Shown here: positions 18,666 through 26,974 of the stretch, piece by piece
How positions within the stretch are numbered: position 1 is the first letter of the stretch
How the letters are laid out: each line of letters starts with the position of its first letter
Assembly (NCBI GenBank): GCA_934777435.1
Contig: CAKVNK010000001.1
Span: 310,001-374,000, forward strand
Reading direction: 5' to 3'
DNA from: an uncultured Clostridia bacterium
GTDB lineage: Bacteria; Bacillota; Clostridia; Christensenellales; UBA1242
Length of the DNA stretch: 64,000 nt
Program-made: the position numbers and the translations under genes
The notes under the pieces: model-generated
The model's database searches: none
What the model was told of the DNA's origin: nothing
What the model saw: the letters and a program-made list of their open reading frames with translations, nothing else

Positions 18666-18814
18666 TACGCCCGCCCTATCAAGGGCAAAAAGGTCAAAAA
18701 GCAACCTGCTTTAGACCTACATAAACACTGGCATAACGCCACAAGCAAACCAAATTTCTTCATAAGACGAAACAAAAGTTTGCAAAAAGGAAGGTGATTT
18801 TACCTTCCTTTTTA
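18666..18814 (+). ncRNA. Structured 3' RNA after the YjzC-like gene (candidate)
   Basis: Between the stop and the terminator there are four consecutive hairpins. They are GCCCT/AGGGC (18673-18686), AGGTC-aa-AAAGCA/TGCTTT-a-GACCT (18691-18718), TGGC/GCCA (18729-18741) and GCAAAC/GTTTGC (18745-18783). The terminator hairpin follows. This segment is less AT-rich than its surroundings. It matches no RNA family I recognise. It could be a 3' UTR-derived small RNA or an mRNA-stabilising element. Confidence 0.45.
18784..18814 (+). terminator. Strong intrinsic terminator
   Basis: AAGGAAGGT (18787-18795) and ACCTTCCTT (18802-18810) form a 9-bp stem followed by T residues. It ends the YjzC-like unit. 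Confidence 0.88.
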
Positions 18815-18933
18815 TTGTGTAAATAACAACAAAACGTAATCTATTAAAAAACATTTTATCTGTTCCATTATAATATGAATAGTTAGTTTATTATGCAAAG
18901 CACAAAAAATAAAAAAATAAGTTTAATTTTATG

Positions 18934-18962
18934 TTGACAATGTTTTTTCAATTTGATATACT
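18934..18962 (+). promoter_or_regulatory. tRNA-Ser promoter
   Basis: The boxes are TTGACA (18934-18939), a 17-bp spacer, and TATACT (18957-18962). They predict a leader of about 92 nt before tRNA-Ser that would be removed by processing. Confidence 0.75.
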
Positions 18963-19060
18963 AACAGTGTTTTACCTAAAAACGCATTTTATTGCGATAG
19001 TATCAAATAAGATGAAAAATTTAAAGTTAGCAAAGATTAAATAGTAAACAAAATTCGCGT

Positions 19061-19151
19061 GGAGAGTTACTCAAGAGGTCGAAGAGGCGTCCCTGCTAAG
19101 GATGTAGGCGTCGAAAGGCGCGCGAGGGTTCAAATCCCTCACTCTCCGCCA
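19061..19151 (+). tRNA. tRNA-Ser (GCT)
   Basis: The acceptor strands GGAGAGT and ACTCTCC pair perfectly. The anticodon loop CCTGCTAAGG gives GCT, which reads AGC/AGU. A long variable arm (AGGCGTCGAAAGGCGC) marks a class II tRNA. The T-arm has GTTCAAATC, and CCA is encoded. It is a solitary tRNA gene with its own promoter and terminator. Confidence 0.97.
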
Positions 19152-19181
19152 ACCACCACAACACATTGTGGTTTAACAATT

Positions 19182-19211
19182 AAAGCATACTAGACATAGT
19201 GTGCTTTTTTT
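19182..19211 (+). terminator. tRNA-Ser terminator
   Basis: AAAGCATAC (19182-19190) pairs with GTGTGCTTT (19199-19207), followed by more T residues. A second hairpin, CCACAA/TTGTGG, lies just upstream. Confidence 0.8.
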
Positions 19212-19334
19212 AGTCATTTTTTCGGCTGAGTATAATTTGAGTATAAAAAATTCGTATTTTTTGCTATATACAGCATATAAAATACCAATCGAATTATATT
19301 AGCAAGTGTTATTTAATGTTTAACAGTAATGTTA

Positions 19335-20050
19335 TTAATTTCTTGTTAAAAGCGCAGGTGCTTCTTTTTTGTTATTGAATGCAGTTGAAAGTGCAATTAA
19401 TGTTTGAGATGGTATATAAAACAACCATGCGATGTTGCCACTTATCATTTTGCTTATTGTAAGATTTGAAATTGTGAAATATACACCATTTGCACACGCA
19501 AGGCCAATAAAGATATCGCAAAGTACAAAGAACACCAAGCCAATGGCAAACAATTTATGCTTTTTAAATTGTATAAATGCAAATATAATATTTATCACCA
19601 AATTGAATATATAAAACATTGAAATTGCACTTACAAAATCAAATTTATCTTTAAGCACCAAGAATGTGATAAGCACAATTAATGCTGAGCCAATAACGCG
19701 CACGATTATACTTGCAATGTTAAAAGTGCACGCTTTGCATCTATCATTAAATAAACAGCGTAAATGATTTGAGCGATGCTAAAAAACACCATACCAGGGC
19801 CTTGCTTTGGCGGAATATTTAATACCAAGCAAGCATCTGCGCCAAGCGTAAAGAGCAAGCCTAAAACAATTATAAAGTTAAATTTTTTTGTTGCAATAAA
19901 CACAAGAGCAAAAACATAACACAAGCAAATTGACGTATACTCCACTGCTTGCATCGCTGTGCCAGAAAGGGTTTGCGCAAGCACTGTGAAAACTATTTCC
20001 GCCACCAAAAATATAACAACTAAACTAATTTGCCAGTTCTTGATTTTCAT
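19335..20050 (-). pseudogene. YhhN/TMEM86-like lysoplasmalogenase family gene, split by a frameshift
   Basis: Two adjacent minus-strand frames (19706-20050 and 19335-19703) together make one YhhN-family membrane protein of about 235 residues. The first half has LGLLFTLGADACLV and the second IGLVFFVLCDIFIGLA, the family's two Asp-bearing repeats; YIPSQTLIALS closes it. One extra T in the TTTT run at 19722-19725 would fuse them smoothly (...RALFNIASIIVRVIG...). The family includes eukaryotic TMEM86B, which hydrolyses the vinyl-ether bond of lysoplasmalogens. The ATG at 20050 lies inside the 3' end of the YwaF-like gene, so the two are coupled. It is either a true pseudogene or a homopolymer error. 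Confidence 0.75.
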
Positions 20051-20858
20051 TACTTTGTTTCCTTTTCTTGCAAAACTTGCCTGTGCAAAGCATATAAATA
20101 AGATGAATTACAAATGCTGCCAAGCAGAAACCTAAAATATAAATAAGCAAGAAAACTAGATAAGGTACTTTTGGATAAATCAAACTTAAAAGTGGTAATG
20201 TGCAAGGGAATTTTGGACTTATATAGAACATGTTAAATGTTTCTGGTGTAAAGTTTGGAACAATAGCATTCAAAATCATTGCAACCGCAATTGCAACTAC
20301 AAACACGTAGATTGCTTTTAAGAAATATTTAAAATTAATTTTTTCTCTATTATAAGCCACAAAATAGATACCTGTTACTAATTGCAATCCGTGGTGAACC
20401 ATTGTTTGAATATTGATACCAATAGTTCTAACAAAAACATCACCAGGATAGGCAAACACAACAAATCCGCCAAAGAAGGCAAATGTTGAGATGTAACTCA
20501 TTAAAGCATCTCTAACCTTGCCAGGTTTTAAACAACCTATAATTGGCAAAACATATAGCGGTGTTGAGCAAAGTTGATAAGGGAAAGCATACCATTGATA
20601 ATGCCAAGTTGGAACACCATCAACAAGCCTAAAACTATATATAAGTTGTTTATACAACTCCAACACAAACATAATTGACCAGCAAACCCAAACAATTATT
20701 TTAAAAGATTTTTCAGTCCTATGCTTTTTTGCCTGCATAACACATAAAATGCAAAGTGCGACAAAGATAGCAATAAACAAGCAGTGGAACCAACCATAAT
20801 AAGTTGGTGTTTGCATTTTACCTTGAAGGGCATATATCAACTTTTCAAACCAATTCAT
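20025..20858 (-). CDS. YwaF/TMEM164-like integral membrane protein
   Basis: This 277-residue protein has about seven membrane helices and the YwaF-family landmarks. FPYQLCSTPLYVLPI near residue 115 contains the conserved Cys, MVHHGLQLVTGIYF near 166 contains the conserved His, and an aromatic N-terminal region (TPTYYGWFHCLF) precedes them. The human relative TMEM164 is an acyltransferase that remodels ether phospholipids and uses a Cys/His pair; bacterial function is unproven. The start at 20858 has AAAGGAT upstream. An earlier TTG frame extension to 20921 is rejected because it is the promoter. The 3' end overlaps the YhhN-like gene by 26 bp. Confidence 0.8.
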   Translation of the reverse strand: MNWFEKLIYALQGKMQTPTYYGWFHCLFIAIFVALCILCVMQAKKHRTEKSFKIIVWVCWSIMFVLELYKQLIYSFRLVDGVPTWHYQWYAFPYQLCSTPLYVLPIIGCLKPGKVRDALMSYISTFAFFGGFVVFAYPGDVFVRTIGINIQTMVHHGLQLVTGIYFVAYNREKINFKYFLKAIYVFVVAIAVAMILNAIVPNFTPETFNMFYISPKFPCTLPLLSLIYPKVPYLVFLLIYILGFCLAAFVIHLIYMLCTGKFCKKRKQSNENQELAN

Positions 20859-20892
20859 ATATTCATCCTTTATCTTGTGTAATTTTAAAAGC

Positions 20893-20921
20893 AGTATATC
20901 ATTTTCAACATTATTTGACAA
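20893..20921 (-). promoter_or_regulatory. Promoter of the YwaF-like gene
   Basis: On the minus strand the boxes are TTGTCA (20916-20921), 17 bp, and TATACT (20893-20898). The leader to the ATG at 20858 is about 28 nt and contains the Shine-Dalgarno. Confidence 0.7.
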
Positions 20922-21199
20922 ATAAATTTTTTAATATTTATTTTGGCTATCTTTTTGCTTATATTTAAACAGAAACTTAAATTTTTTGTCTATTTTAAAA
21001 AATTTTCTTATTTTAGTTGACCAATTTATATATTAAATTGTTAAAATAGCAATACCACGATAAAATTGTAAATAAGAAAATTTGATAAAATACTTATCAC
21101 ATTTAGTGGTAAATTATTAAGAAGCAATTTCTTATAGTGCAGTAAAAAATTGATGCAAATTTAATTATCATTTATTAACATTAAATAGCAAGGAGAAAT

Positions 21200-22963
21200 A
21201 TGTACGAAATTTTAAACAAAATTAACAGTCCTAAAGACTTAAAAAAATTGGATATTAAAAGCCTAACTCAACTAGCAGGCGAAATTAGAGAAGCACTTTT
21301 TAACCGCCTTACCAAAATTGGCGGACACTTTGGCCCAAATTTTGGTGTTGTTGAAGCTGAAATTGCCATGCACTATGTGTTCAATTCTCCTGTTGACAAG
21401 TTTGTTTTTGATGTATCACACCAAAGTTATACACACAAAATTTTAACAGGCAGAAAACTTGGATATATTAGTGATAAACATTTTAGCGAAGATAGTGGTT
21501 ACACCAACCCTGAAGAAAGCAAGCACGATTTATTTAATGTTGGACACACTTCCACTTCAATATCTCTTGCAACGGGGCTTGCAAAGGCGCGTGAATTACA
21601 GCACGGCAAACACAATGTTATTGCTTTGATTGGTGATGGAAGTCTATCAGGTGGCGAAGCTTTGGAAGGGCTTAATGTTGCTGGCAGTGAAATAAAATCC
21701 AACTTAATTATTATTGTTAACGACAACCAACAATCCATCGCCGATACTCATGGTGGAATTTACAAAAATTTAAAAGAGTTGCGTGAAACAAATGGCAAAT
21801 CACCAAATAATATTTTTAAAGCATTTGGTTTAGATTATGTCTATGAAGCAAACGGCAATGATATTGCAAGTTTGATTAAGGTTTTTGAAAAAGTTAAAGA
21901 TATTAACCACCCTATTGTTGTTCATATCAACACTCAAAAAGGCAAAGGTTATCAACCAGCCGAACAAAATAAAGAAGCTTGGCATTGGACTATGCCTTTT
22001 GACCGTGCAACAGGCAAAGCAACAATAAATTTTGGTAATACTGAAAATTATTTTGACATTACTCAAGCATATATTGTTGAAAAAGCGAAAAAAGATAAAG
22101 ATTTTGTTGTTGTAACCCCTGACATGCCTTCTAGTGCAAAACTCACACCAGATATAAGGCAAAAATTAGGTGAACAATATGTGGATGTTGGTATCGCCGA
22201 AGAGCAAGCTGTTGCAATGGCATCTGGTTTAGCTAAAGCAGGTGCAAAACCTTTAGTTGTAACAAACACAACATTTATGCAACGTGCTTACGACCAAATT
22301 TCACATGACGTTTCCATCAATAATTCGCCTGTAACAATTTTGCTTAACTACACCAGTTTTGCAGGTTTAACCGATGTCAGTCATCTTGGCATTTTTGGCA
22401 TAGCAGCATTCAGTAATATTCCAAATTTAGTTGTGCTTTCACCAACTTGCAAACAAGAATATTTAAACATGTTAGATTGGTCAATTGACCAACATGAACA
22501 TCCTGTTATGATTCTTATTCCAGGCAACGAAGTTACTGATAGAAATGCCGATAAAGATTATAGCAAAATTAACAGTTTTAAAGTTGAATGTAAAGGTGAA
22601 AAAGTTGCCATTTTGGCACTTGGTGATTTCTTCCAATTTGGTGAAAACTTAGCAACAAAAATTGAAGAAAAATTTGGCTTTAAACCAACACTTATTAATC
22701 CAAGATTTGCTTCTGGCATTGACAAAAATTTGCTTAAGAATTTAACAAAAAATCACAGTGTTATTTTAACATTTGAAGATGGAATTTTAAACGGCGGCTT
22801 CGGTGAAAAAGTTGCTTCATACCTTGGCACATCAAATGTTAAAGTTAAAAACTATGGCCTTGAAAAATTGTTCTATGACCGATACAATCCAGCCGAACTT
22901 TTAGCTTCTCTTGGCATAACTGAAAAAGATATTTTAAAAGATGTTGAAAAATTTTTAAAATAA
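21200..22963 (+). CDS. dxs: 1-deoxy-D-xylulose-5-phosphate synthase-like, TPP-dependent enzyme
   Basis: DXS condenses pyruvate and glyceraldehyde 3-phosphate to DXP, the first step of the MEP isoprenoid pathway and a source for thiamine and pyridoxal. The 587-residue protein has KIGGHFGPNFGVVEAEIAM and FDVSHQSYTHKILTGR in the N-terminal domain. The TPP motif GDGSLSGGEALEGL...NDNQ is near residue 150. The transketolase pyrimidine domain has VGIAEEQAVAMASGLAKAG near 330, and a C-terminal domain completes it. It is 30-40 residues shorter than classical DXS, and motifs such as FNVGHTSTSISLATGLAKA differ from the usual GHSSTSIS. It belongs to a variant group whose reaction is not certain. AAGGAG precedes the ATG. 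Confidence 0.8.
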   Translation: MYEILNKINSPKDLKKLDIKSLTQLAGEIREALFNRLTKIGGHFGPNFGVVEAEIAMHYVFNSPVDKFVFDVSHQSYTHKILTGRKLGYISDKHFSEDSGYTNPEESKHDLFNVGHTSTSISLATGLAKARELQHGKHNVIALIGDGSLSGGEALEGLNVAGSEIKSNLIIIVNDNQQSIADTHGGIYKNLKELRETNGKSPNNIFKAFGLDYVYEANGNDIASLIKVFEKVKDINHPIVVHINTQKGKGYQPAEQNKEAWHWTMPFDRATGKATINFGNTENYFDITQAYIVEKAKKDKDFVVVTPDMPSSAKLTPDIRQKLGEQYVDVGIAEEQAVAMASGLAKAGAKPLVVTNTTFMQRAYDQISHDVSINNSPVTILLNYTSFAGLTDVSHLGIFGIAAFSNIPNLVVLSPTCKQEYLNMLDWSIDQHEHPVMILIPGNEVTDRNADKDYSKINSFKVECKGEKVAILALGDFFQFGENLATKIEEKFGFKPTLINPRFASGIDKNLLKNLTKNHSVILTFEDGILNGGFGEKVASYLGTSNVKVKNYGLEKLFYDRYNPAELLASLGITEKDILKDVEKFLK

Positions 22964-23024
22964 ATTTTCTTTTAAAAAATTAATAGCAACAAAATTTATT
23001 TAAATAAAAATTAATAATTTATTC

Positions 23025-23054
23025 AAAAAAACCACTAAAAATGTGGTTTTTTTT
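23025..23054 (+). terminator. Terminator after the DXS-like gene
   Basis: The arms AACCAC (23030-23035) and GTGGTT (23043-23048) are followed by a T-tract. It separates dxs from the lysine operon. Confidence 0.85.
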
Positions 23055-23204
23055 ATTGTTTTTTATGATTTTCAAATATTTTTATTAATATTTTTTATTT
23101 AATTTATAAAAATTTATTTTTGTATGAAAATCATATCAATTAAAATTTACTTTTTAGATTAACAAAAATTAGACCTTTAAACATAAAAATAACAAAGGTG
23201 GTTT

Positions 23205-24188
23205 ATGGGTTACAATATTGCAATTATTGGAGCAACCGGTTTGGTTGGCAGAAAAACTTTGGAAGTTTTATCCAAACACGGGATCAGCGAAAAACACAAT
23301 TTATTTTTATTTGCCTCGCAAAAATCTGCTGGTAAAAAAATCAGAATTTCAAACAACAAAAAACAAATTGTTGAAGAACTGAATAAAGAAAATTTAACAA
23401 AGCAAAAATTGGATTTTGCCCTGTTTTGCGTGCGTGAAAATATAAGCCAAATTTACGTAAAATTTTTAGCACACAATGGTGTTAAGGTGATTGATTTTTC
23501 TTCCGCTTTTAGGCACAAATTTCCACTTATTGTGCCAGAGATAAATTCACAAGATATTTCCAACTGTAACATCATTTGCAATCCTAATTGCTCAACCGCA
23601 ATCAGTGTTGTTGCATTAAATAAAATTGCTTTAAAATTTGGGCTTAAAAACATAGTTTATTCCACCTATCAAGCAGTGAGCGGTGCTGGACAATTAGCCC
23701 TTAAAGATTTCAAAAAAACTAATGCTCACAAATTAAAAAAACTAGACTATCCCATTACAAACAACTTGATACCTTACATAGGCAAAATTGACAAGCAGGG
23801 CTACAGTCAAGAAGAAAACAAGATGATTTATGAAACACAAAAAATCTTGCACTTACAAAACACAAACATCACAGCGACATGTATAAGAGTTCCTGTTAAA
23901 AATTGTCACACAATATCTGTTTATTTTGAAACCGATAATCCTTGCACTTTAAAACAAGTTAAAAATTTATTAGCAGATAGCCTAGGTGTTGATTTTGAAC
24001 ACACCATACCAATGCCGATTAATGCGAACAATATGGAAAATGTTTTTGTTGGCCGGCTTAAAGCACATAAAACCAAACCAAACTGTTTTTCTTTTGTGGT
24101 ATGCGGTGACAATTTGCTTAAAGGTGCAAGCCTTAACGCTGTTCAAATTTTAGAAAAATTGATTGAGGTGAAAAATGAAAATAAATAA
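23205..24188 (+). CDS. asd: Aspartate-semialdehyde dehydrogenase
   Basis: Asd reduces aspartyl phosphate to aspartate semialdehyde with NADPH, at the branch to diaminopimelate, lysine, threonine and methionine. The 327-residue protein starts with the dinucleotide motif IAIIGATGLVGRKTLEVL. The active-site Cys is in NPNCSTAISVVAL near residue 130, and the substrate-binding RVPVKNCHTISVYFE region is near 230. YQAVSGAGQLAL near 158 is also typical. AAGGTGG gives a good Shine-Dalgarno. It is the first gene of asd-dapA-dapB-lysC and overlaps dapA by 14 bp. No lysine riboswitch was recognised in the 150 bp after the dxs terminator. Confidence 0.95.
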   Translation: MGYNIAIIGATGLVGRKTLEVLSKHGISEKHNLFLFASQKSAGKKIRISNNKKQIVEELNKENLTKQKLDFALFCVRENISQIYVKFLAHNGVKVIDFSSAFRHKFPLIVPEINSQDISNCNIICNPNCSTAISVVALNKIALKFGLKNIVYSTYQAVSGAGQLALKDFKKTNAHKLKKLDYPITNNLIPYIGKIDKQGYSQEENKMIYETQKILHLQNTNITATCIRVPVKNCHTISVYFETDNPCTLKQVKNLLADSLGVDFEHTIPMPINANNMENVFVGRLKAHKTKPNCFSFVVCGDNLLKGASLNAVQILEKLIEVKNENK

Positions 24189-25110
24189 CAGCATTTTAAG
24201 CACCAAAGAAAAGATAAATTTACTACGTTCAGAAACCGGCAAAAAACAAACAAAATCAATACCAATTTTTAAAACTTGCACTGCCCTTATCACACCTTTC
24301 ACTGCAAACAACAAAATTGATTATGTTGCATTAAAAAGAATTATAGAATATCAAATTGCAAATGGTATTGATGCCATTTTATTGCTTGGCACAACTGGTG
24401 AAGGAACAACCGTCACATCAAAAGAGAGAAAAGACATTATAACTTTTGCCGTTAACCTTATAGCCAAACGCTGTTTAGTTTTTGTTGGCACTGGTTCAAA
24501 CAACACTGCAACCGCAATAAAACTTACAAAGCAAGCAAAAACTCTTGGGGCTGACGGAGCAGTTATTGTCACGCCTTATTACAACAAATGCACACAACAT
24601 GGGCTTATTGCTCATTACAAAGCAATAAACAAAATCGGTTTACCTTTTATTGTTTATAACGTGCCAAGCAGAACAGGGCTTAATATATCACCAACCAGTT
24701 TGTTACAACTTGAAAAGTTAAGCAATATGGTAGGAACAAAAGAAGCCAGCGGAGATATAAACCAAATATTACAAGTTCTTAACACTCACACAAAACCCGT
24801 CTATAGTGGTAATGATAAATATAATCATTTTTTCTTCACTCATAGTGGAAATGGTTGCATAAGTGTTGCAAGCAACCTTGTACCCAATATGATTGTTGAA
24901 CAATTTAAATCAGAAAATAAAAGCCTACAAATACATAACAAATTATTTGAACTTAACATCAATTTGTTTTGCGAAGTTAACCCTATACCTATAAAGTATG
25001 CCATGAATAAATTTGGTTTTTGCAAAAATATCGTTAGAAAACCTTTATCTAAACTGACAAAAGAAAATGCAGAAAAATTATTAAAGACTATCAAAAATTT
25101 AAAAAATTAA
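24175..25110 (+). CDS. dapA: 4-hydroxy-tetrahydrodipicolinate synthase
   Basis: DapA condenses pyruvate with aspartate semialdehyde, the committed step to diaminopimelate and lysine. In the 311-residue protein the core begins at CTALITPFTANNKID near residue 36. GTTGEGTTVTSKER near 78-92 binds substrate, VYNVPSRTGLNIS near 161 carries the catalytic Tyr, and VGTKEASGD near 189 has the Schiff-base Lys. About 33 residues precede the normal start of the family, yet GAGGTG lies correctly before the first ATG, so the extension seems real. It is translationally coupled to asd. Confidence 0.95.
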   Translation: MKINNSILSTKEKINLLRSETGKKQTKSIPIFKTCTALITPFTANNKIDYVALKRIIEYQIANGIDAILLLGTTGEGTTVTSKERKDIITFAVNLIAKRCLVFVGTGSNNTATAIKLTKQAKTLGADGAVIVTPYYNKCTQHGLIAHYKAINKIGLPFIVYNVPSRTGLNISPTSLLQLEKLSNMVGTKEASGDINQILQVLNTHTKPVYSGNDKYNHFFFTHSGNGCISVASNLVPNMIVEQFKSENKSLQIHNKLFELNINLFCEVNPIPIKYAMNKFGFCKNIVRKPLSKLTKENAEKLLKTIKNLKN

Positions 25111-25239
25111 TAAAAATTTAACAAAAAACATAAAAAAACAGGCAAATTTTATAATTTTTTTTAAGTTTTATATTTAATTTTCAATTTTTTTAGTTTAAAT
25201 TTCAATAAGTCAATTTCAGATTTAAACATAAGGAGCAAT

Positions 25240-25887
25240 ATGAAAGTACTTTTAATTGGCAGTAATGGACGCATGGGCAAACAAATGCAAAACTATATGA
25301 CACAAAATAAAATTGATTTTTTGGCAGTGGACAAACAAAATTTTGATGCTGTTTTTGAATCTGATTTTGATGTGATAGTTGACTTTTCAACAGCGGACGC
25401 ATTAAAACAAAATTTAGATTTAGCCTTAAAAAAGAATAAGCCAATTTTAATAGCCACAACTAATCACAATTCAAAAAATGAACATATGATTGAACGAGCA
25501 AGTAAGCATATTGCCATTGCTGTTTGCCCTAATTTAAGTGTGGGCATAATGACTGTATGCAAAATGGTTGAACAATTAAAGGCTGTTTCTAATTACGATT
25601 TTGTTGTTTCTGAAATTCACCATAAAAATAAGTTAGATTCACCAAGTGGCACAGCAAAACAATTAATTAAAGTTTTAAACAAACTAGGCATCACTCCAAC
25701 AGTAAACAGTGTGCGTGCTGGCAGTATTGTAGGCACACACTCAATAACGGCATATGGTTTAAATGAAGTTATTGAAATTAAGCATATCGCTCTATCACGC
25801 GACTGTTTTTGCGAAGGTGCTTTATCAGTTTGCAACAAACTTGTAAATAAGCAGGCCGGCAGTTTTTCCATAGGTGATTTAATATGA
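25240..25887 (+). CDS. dapB: 4-hydroxy-tetrahydrodipicolinate reductase
   Basis: DapB reduces the DapA product with NAD(P)H. The 215-residue protein has the N-terminal dinucleotide motif VLLIGSNGRMGKQM, the family signature EIHHKNKLDSPSGTAKQL (catalytic His pair, Lys and the PSGTA loop) near residue 126, and a C-terminal GSFSIGDLI. It is shorter than the usual 240-270 residues, mostly in the nucleotide-binding half. AAGGAG precedes the ATG. The gap of 129 bp after dapA is AT-rich with no obvious terminator, and dapB overlaps lysC by 4 bp, so the four genes most likely form one operon. Confidence 0.93.
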   Translation: MKVLLIGSNGRMGKQMQNYMTQNKIDFLAVDKQNFDAVFESDFDVIVDFSTADALKQNLDLALKKNKPILIATTNHNSKNEHMIERASKHIAIAVCPNLSVGIMTVCKMVEQLKAVSNYDFVVSEIHHKNKLDSPSGTAKQLIKVLNKLGITPTVNSVRAGSIVGTHSITAYGLNEVIEIKHIALSRDCFCEGALSVCNKLVNKQAGSFSIGDLI

Positions 25888-26870
25888 TTGTATGCAAATT
25901 TGGCGGTTCGTCCACTGCCACAAAACAAGCAGTTGAAAATGTAAAAAAATTAAAATCTGACAATCGAGTTGTTTGGGTGTTTTCCGCTATTGGAAAAGAA
26001 AATAAGTCAGATGTTAAAACAACTGATTTACTTATTTCTTATACAAAGCAAAAAGCAAACAAAGTAAACATAAAACAGCAAATTATAAAAAAGGTGGAAA
26101 AGTTATGCCGTTACACAAACATAAAACTTAACATACCACAAATTATCACTACATATTGCAAAGAATATGAAAAAACTGGTGATAAAGATTGGTTTATATC
26201 ACGTGGCGAATTTTTGACAACACAAATTATGGCTTTATATTTGAATATTAAGTTTATTCCAGCAGAGCAAGTGCTTTTTTTAGAAAATAATAAACTTAAT
26301 TTAACAAAAACTGAAAAGGCAATTAAAAGGTTAGTTTTAAAATATAAACAAATTGCTATCCCCGGTTTTTACGCTTTGAACAATATACACAATAATGAAA
26401 ACAAACAATCATCAATAAAGTTATTTAGCCGTGGCGGAAGTGATTATTCTGCATGTGTTTTGGCAAAATGTCTAGGTGCAAGCATGTGCGAAAACTGGAC
26501 AGATGTGGACGGAATTTACCCTATCAACCCCAAACTGCAAAAATCAAAAGTTCTGCAACAAATTTCTTATATGGATCTTGACACAATGGTAAAAATGGAC
26601 GCAAAAGTTATACACAAAAATTGCGCAGAACTGCTTAATGGTAGTGGCACAATTTTGCAAGTTAGAAACATTTTAAATTTAAACAATGTTGGCACATTGG
26701 TTTCTTCCACATATCCATATCATACCGAATTTCTTTCTTACTTAAAAAGGAAATCAAATTGTGTTTTGGTTCAAGGTTTAAAAAACGGTGGCAAGATCAA
26801 GTTAACGTTACCCATTTCAGACTTTCAAAAAGGCTTTAAATATTTGCAAAAAACAAAAAAACAACTCTAA
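25884..26870 (+). CDS. lysC: Aspartokinase, catalytic domain only
   Basis: Aspartokinase phosphorylates aspartate, the first step to lysine, threonine and methionine. The 328-residue protein has the N-terminal KFGGSSTA motif, SRGEFLTTQIMALYL near residue 110, and LFSRGGSDYSACVLAKCLGA near 178. ENWTDVDGIYPINPKL near 203 and DAKVIHKNCAEL near 235 complete the amino-acid kinase fold. It ends about 90-130 residues early: the two ACT domains that bind lysine or threonine are absent, with only a short basic tail. Feedback control of the usual type is therefore not expected. It is the last gene of the operon, overlapping dapB. Confidence 0.92.
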   Translation: MIVCKFGGSSTATKQAVENVKKLKSDNRVVWVFSAIGKENKSDVKTTDLLISYTKQKANKVNIKQQIIKKVEKLCRYTNIKLNIPQIITTYCKEYEKTGDKDWFISRGEFLTTQIMALYLNIKFIPAEQVLFLENNKLNLTKTEKAIKRLVLKYKQIAIPGFYALNNIHNNENKQSSIKLFSRGGSDYSACVLAKCLGASMCENWTDVDGIYPINPKLQKSKVLQQISYMDLDTMVKMDAKVIHKNCAELLNGSGTILQVRNILNLNNVGTLVSSTYPYHTEFLSYLKRKSNCVLVQGLKNGGKIKLTLPISDFQKGFKYLQKTKKQL

Positions 26871-26974
26871 TTTACATAGATTTTGGCACATTATCTCTAA
26901 TTTGGCTAGAATACAGCATTTTGTTTGCATTTTTACGTATTCAGTGATAAAATATAACTCATATAGGAGTTATA

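Noticed and set aside
18501..18814. Possible tmRNA or 6S RNA
   Set aside because: There is no tRNA-like end, SsrA tag frame or long central bubble; a small coding gene with a strong Shine-Dalgarno explains the first half.
19700..19740. Programmed -1 frameshifting in the YhhN-like gene
   Set aside because: The local sequence does not fit an X XXY YYZ heptamer and no stimulatory hairpin follows; an indel is simpler.
20859..20921. A TTG start 63 bp upstream for the YwaF-like gene
   Set aside because: The stretch is a TTGTCA-17-TATACT promoter and lacks a Shine-Dalgarno; ATG 20858 has AAAGGAT.
22964..23204. Possible lysine riboswitch before asd
   Set aside because: Only the dxs terminator and AT-rich sequence are visible; no multi-helix leader or antiterminator was recognised.
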